A DNA stretch of 14,051 nt from positions 1 through 14,051 of the forward strand of contig WQXP01000012.1 of the NCBI GenBank assembly GCA_009784765.1. Direction: 5' to 3'. The stretch comes from Oscillospiraceae bacterium (GTDB lineage: Bacteria > Bacillota > Clostridia > Oscillospirales > Ruminococcaceae). A program made the translations under genes and the position numbers. Below the pieces are notes generated by a model. The model saw only the letters and a list, made by a program, of their open reading frames with translations. It searched no databases and was not told where the DNA came from. How positions within the stretch are numbered: position 1 is the stretch's first letter; every line of letters starts with the position of its first letter. Shown one piece after another: positions 12,741 to 14,051 of the stretch.

Positions 12741-12764
12741 CGGGCTTTGCCCGGCGACACGCAG
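12741..12764 (+). repeat. GC-rich repeat copy running into tRNA-Ser
   Basis: Matches 4846-4869 at 23 of 24 bases, the only difference being A12759 against G4864. It includes the hairpin core CGGGCTTTGCCCG. The match extends four bases into the mature tRNA 5' end (12761-12764, GCAG). Confidence 0.7.
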
Positions 12765-12846
12765 GTGTACCGAAGTGGTCATAACGGGGCGGTCTTGAAA
12801 ACCGTTTGGGTGCAAGCCCACAGGGGTTCGAATCCCTTCACCTGCG
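12761..12846 (+). tRNA. tRNA-Ser (anticodon UGA)
   Basis: An 86-base class II cloverleaf. Acceptor stem GCAGGTG (12761-12767) pairs with CACCTGC (12839-12845), discriminator G12846. The D stem is CCG/CGG. The anticodon stem GCGGT/ACCGT holds loop CTTGAAA with anticodon TGA at 12796-12798, which reads UCA and other UCN codons. The long variable arm (TGGG/CCCA) is the serine mark, and the T loop is TTCGAAT. The 3' CCA is not encoded. It has its own promoter and a terminator eight bases after the end. Confidence 0.95.
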
Positions 12847-12853
12847 AACCTAA

Positions 12854-12894
12854 AATCAAAAAAGCGTTGAGTTTAACTCAACGCTTTTTTGATT
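12854..12894 (+). terminator. Intrinsic terminator after tRNA-Ser (bidirectional)
   Basis: Perfect 18-bp stem: 12854-12871 pairs with 12877-12894 around loop TTTAA, with core GCGTTGAG/CTCAACGC and an A-run before and T-run after. It would stop the tRNA transcript and, read on the minus strand, the transcript of the permease gene. Confidence 0.9.
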
Positions 12895-13055
12895 AGACCT
12901 CCACGGAAACCCTGAGCGAGTGGATTTACGAAGCGAATTTTTCGTCAGGCAAGGCGAATTTTCGCAGCAATGCTTTGTGCATTGCAAGAAAATTTAACGA
13001 AGTATGGCGAAAAATTCGCCGTAAAGCCGCCGCGAACGGGTTTTCGTGGAGGTCT
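12895..13055. repeat. 161-bp imperfect palindrome
   Basis: The ends are 18-base inverted repeats, AGACCTCCACGGAAACCC (12895-12912) against 13038-13055, with one G-T pair. Further in, GCGAATTTTTCG (12933-12944) pairs perfectly with 13008-13019. At the centre GCAATGC (12967-12973) pairs with GCATTGC (12979-12985) around TTTGT. No coding frame is evident. It abuts the terminator on one side and the 3' end of the permease gene on the other. It may be a MITE-like or other structured repeat element; no target duplication is obvious. Confidence 0.7.
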
Positions 13056-13072
13056 ATTTTGTAATCTACATC

Positions 13073-14051
13073 TTACTCGCTGCGAAGTGCTTCGACTGCG
13101 TCTTTCTTAGACGCCATCTTTGCGGGGAGGCTTCCGCCGAGAACAGTCAGTGTCGTGCTGAGGATTAAAAGCCCTGCAACGTGGAGGATATTGAGCTGTG
13201 CCACGTCGGGAAGGTTGGTGAGTTCTTCTATGACGATGTTGGCAGGAAAAGTCAGCCCCCATGCAATCACAATGCCGATTATGCCTGAGCAAACGCCGAT
13301 GATGAACGTCTCAGCGTTAAACACGCGGGTTACGTCTTTCTTTCGCGCCCCGAGTGCGCGGAGTATGCCTATTTCTTTAGTTCGCTCAAGGACAGAGATA
13401 TAAGTGATAATCGAAATCATAATCAGTGAGACTATGAGGGAGATACTCGCGAATGCAATCAATACAATGGCGATTGCGTTGGTTATTTCAGACATGAAGC
13501 TCAGCAGCCCGCCCGCCATATCGGTGTAGAAAACTTTGTCTTCTTGCTCCCGCGTTTCGAATGAATGTGTGTCTAAATTCCAGACAGAAGAGTCGTTCCA
13601 AGCGTCCAAGTATTCGAGAAGCGCGTCTTTTTGTTCAAAACTGCGCGGGTAGATTGTAACGCCTACAGGAGTGGACGAACCTCCGAAAGCTTGCAGAAGC
13701 ATATCTGATTGAGTTTCCGCATCGGGGCTGATGAAATCCATCATCATGAAGCGGCGGTCGGTGAATGACACCTGCACATTTTCGTCTTTGATTGCTGTTA
13801 CTACTTCCGAGGCGTGGGAGTTTTCGATTACAAAGTTCAACAGCGCGTCAGAGTAGAGTACGCCGTCGTTAGTAACGCTCATCATGCGCTCTTCGTTGCC
13901 GCGGAATATACCGACGATTCGCAGAGGAACATTGCCGTCTGCGTCCCACATTTGCTCATAGTTGGTGTTCTGCGTAACGATGTATTTGGTGATTCCGTCA
14001 TCATCTTCCGGTTCAGGGAGTGCGTCATGCTCTTCCAAGAACGCAAGCAAA
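13073..14051 (-). CDS. ABC transporter permease, FtsX/MacB family (C-terminal part)
   Basis: At least 325 residues; the gene continues past the right edge, so its start is not seen. The first 190 or so residues are an acidic extracytoplasmic domain of the MacB periplasmic-core type. The C-terminal 135 residues are a FtsX domain with three helices (about 192-220, 244-265 and 288-308) and the conserved cytoplasmic motif ERTKEIGILRALGARKKDV after the first. Such permeases work with a separate ATPase in lipoprotein, antimicrobial-peptide or cell-wall processes; the ATPase is not in the window and would be expected upstream or further along. The last residues are KDAVEALRSE. The 3' side has the long palindrome and a bidirectional terminator. 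Confidence 0.88.
   Translation of the reverse strand, partial: LLAFLEEHDALPEPEDDDGITKYIVTQNTNYEQMWDADGNVPLRIVGIFRGNEERMMSVTNDGVLYSDALLNFVIENSHASEVVTAIKDENVQVSFTDRRFMMMDFISPDAETQSDMLLQAFGGSSTPVGVTIYPRSFEQKDALLEYLDAWNDSSVWNLDTHSFETREQEDKVFYTDMAGGLLSFMSEITNAIAIVLIAFASISLIVSLIMISIITYISVLERTKEIGILRALGARKKDVTRVFNAETFIIGVCSGIIGIVIAWGLTFPANIVIEELTNLPDVAQLNILHVAGLLILSTTLTVLGGSLPAKMASKKDAVEALRSE

Noticed and set aside
12895-13055. CRISPR array or integron attC site
   Set aside because: There are no regular direct repeats with spacers, and the core motifs expected for attC are not evident.

Overview
The window looks like a chromosomal segment of a motile Gram-positive bacterium, most likely a member of the Clostridia (Bacillota). 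The reasons are a flgB start at the left edge, strong sigma-A type promoters (two with perfect TTGACA-N17-TATAAT), Shine-Dalgarno sites before many genes, a heterodimeric ABC exporter of the Firmicutes type, and c-di-GMP-type proteins. The genus cannot be named from the sequence. Genes are tightly packed; five adjacent pairs, counting the toxin-antitoxin remnants, overlap by ATGA.

Layout. (1) 1-1106, minus strand: the 5' part of flgB, running off the left edge, and an unrecognised two-helix membrane protein, each with its own promoter. (2) 1107-1487: a divergent promoter region followed by decayed remnants of a BrnT/BrnA toxin-antitoxin pair. (3) 1488-9966, plus strand: a long run of close genes encoding a PilZ protein, a membrane Cache-GGDEF protein whose active site is degenerate (SGSEF), two half-transporters forming a heterodimeric ABC exporter, and trpD-trpC-trpF. 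(4) 9858-10541, minus strand: a short YihY/BrkB-family membrane protein whose 3' end overlaps the 3' end of trpF. (5) 10709-12564, plus strand, from a perfect promoter: a membrane PAS protein with an Hpt-like tail lacking its histidine, a thiamine pyrophosphokinase cut short by an in-frame stop, and a short WG-repeat fragment. (6) 12681-12894: promoter, tRNA-Ser(UGA) and an intrinsic terminator. (7) 12895-13055: a 161-bp imperfect palindrome. (8) 13073-14051, minus strand: the C-terminal part of an FtsX/MacB-type permease, running off the right edge.

How the genes may work together. The PilZ and degenerate GGDEF proteins are translationally coupled and sit directly before the exporter, which suggests c-di-GMP- or ligand-linked control of the exporter; this is inference. 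The two exporter subunits have complementary defects, predicting one working and one degenerate ATP site. The trp genes encode three consecutive steps from anthranilate to indole-3-glycerol phosphate, but trpE/G and trpB/A are not here.

The most unusual signal is a GC-rich palindromic repeat family built around GGGCTTTGCCC. One copy lies in frame inside the first exporter subunit and adds about 22 residues before the ATPase domain. A second, 23 of 24 bases identical, runs into the 5' end of the tRNA-Ser gene. A 19-base piece of its other half lies at the point where the antitoxin remnant ends. A looser relative forms a hairpin between the two exporter genes. Other points worth checking are the thiamine pyrophosphokinase nonsense codon, the toxin-antitoxin relics, and the long palindrome.
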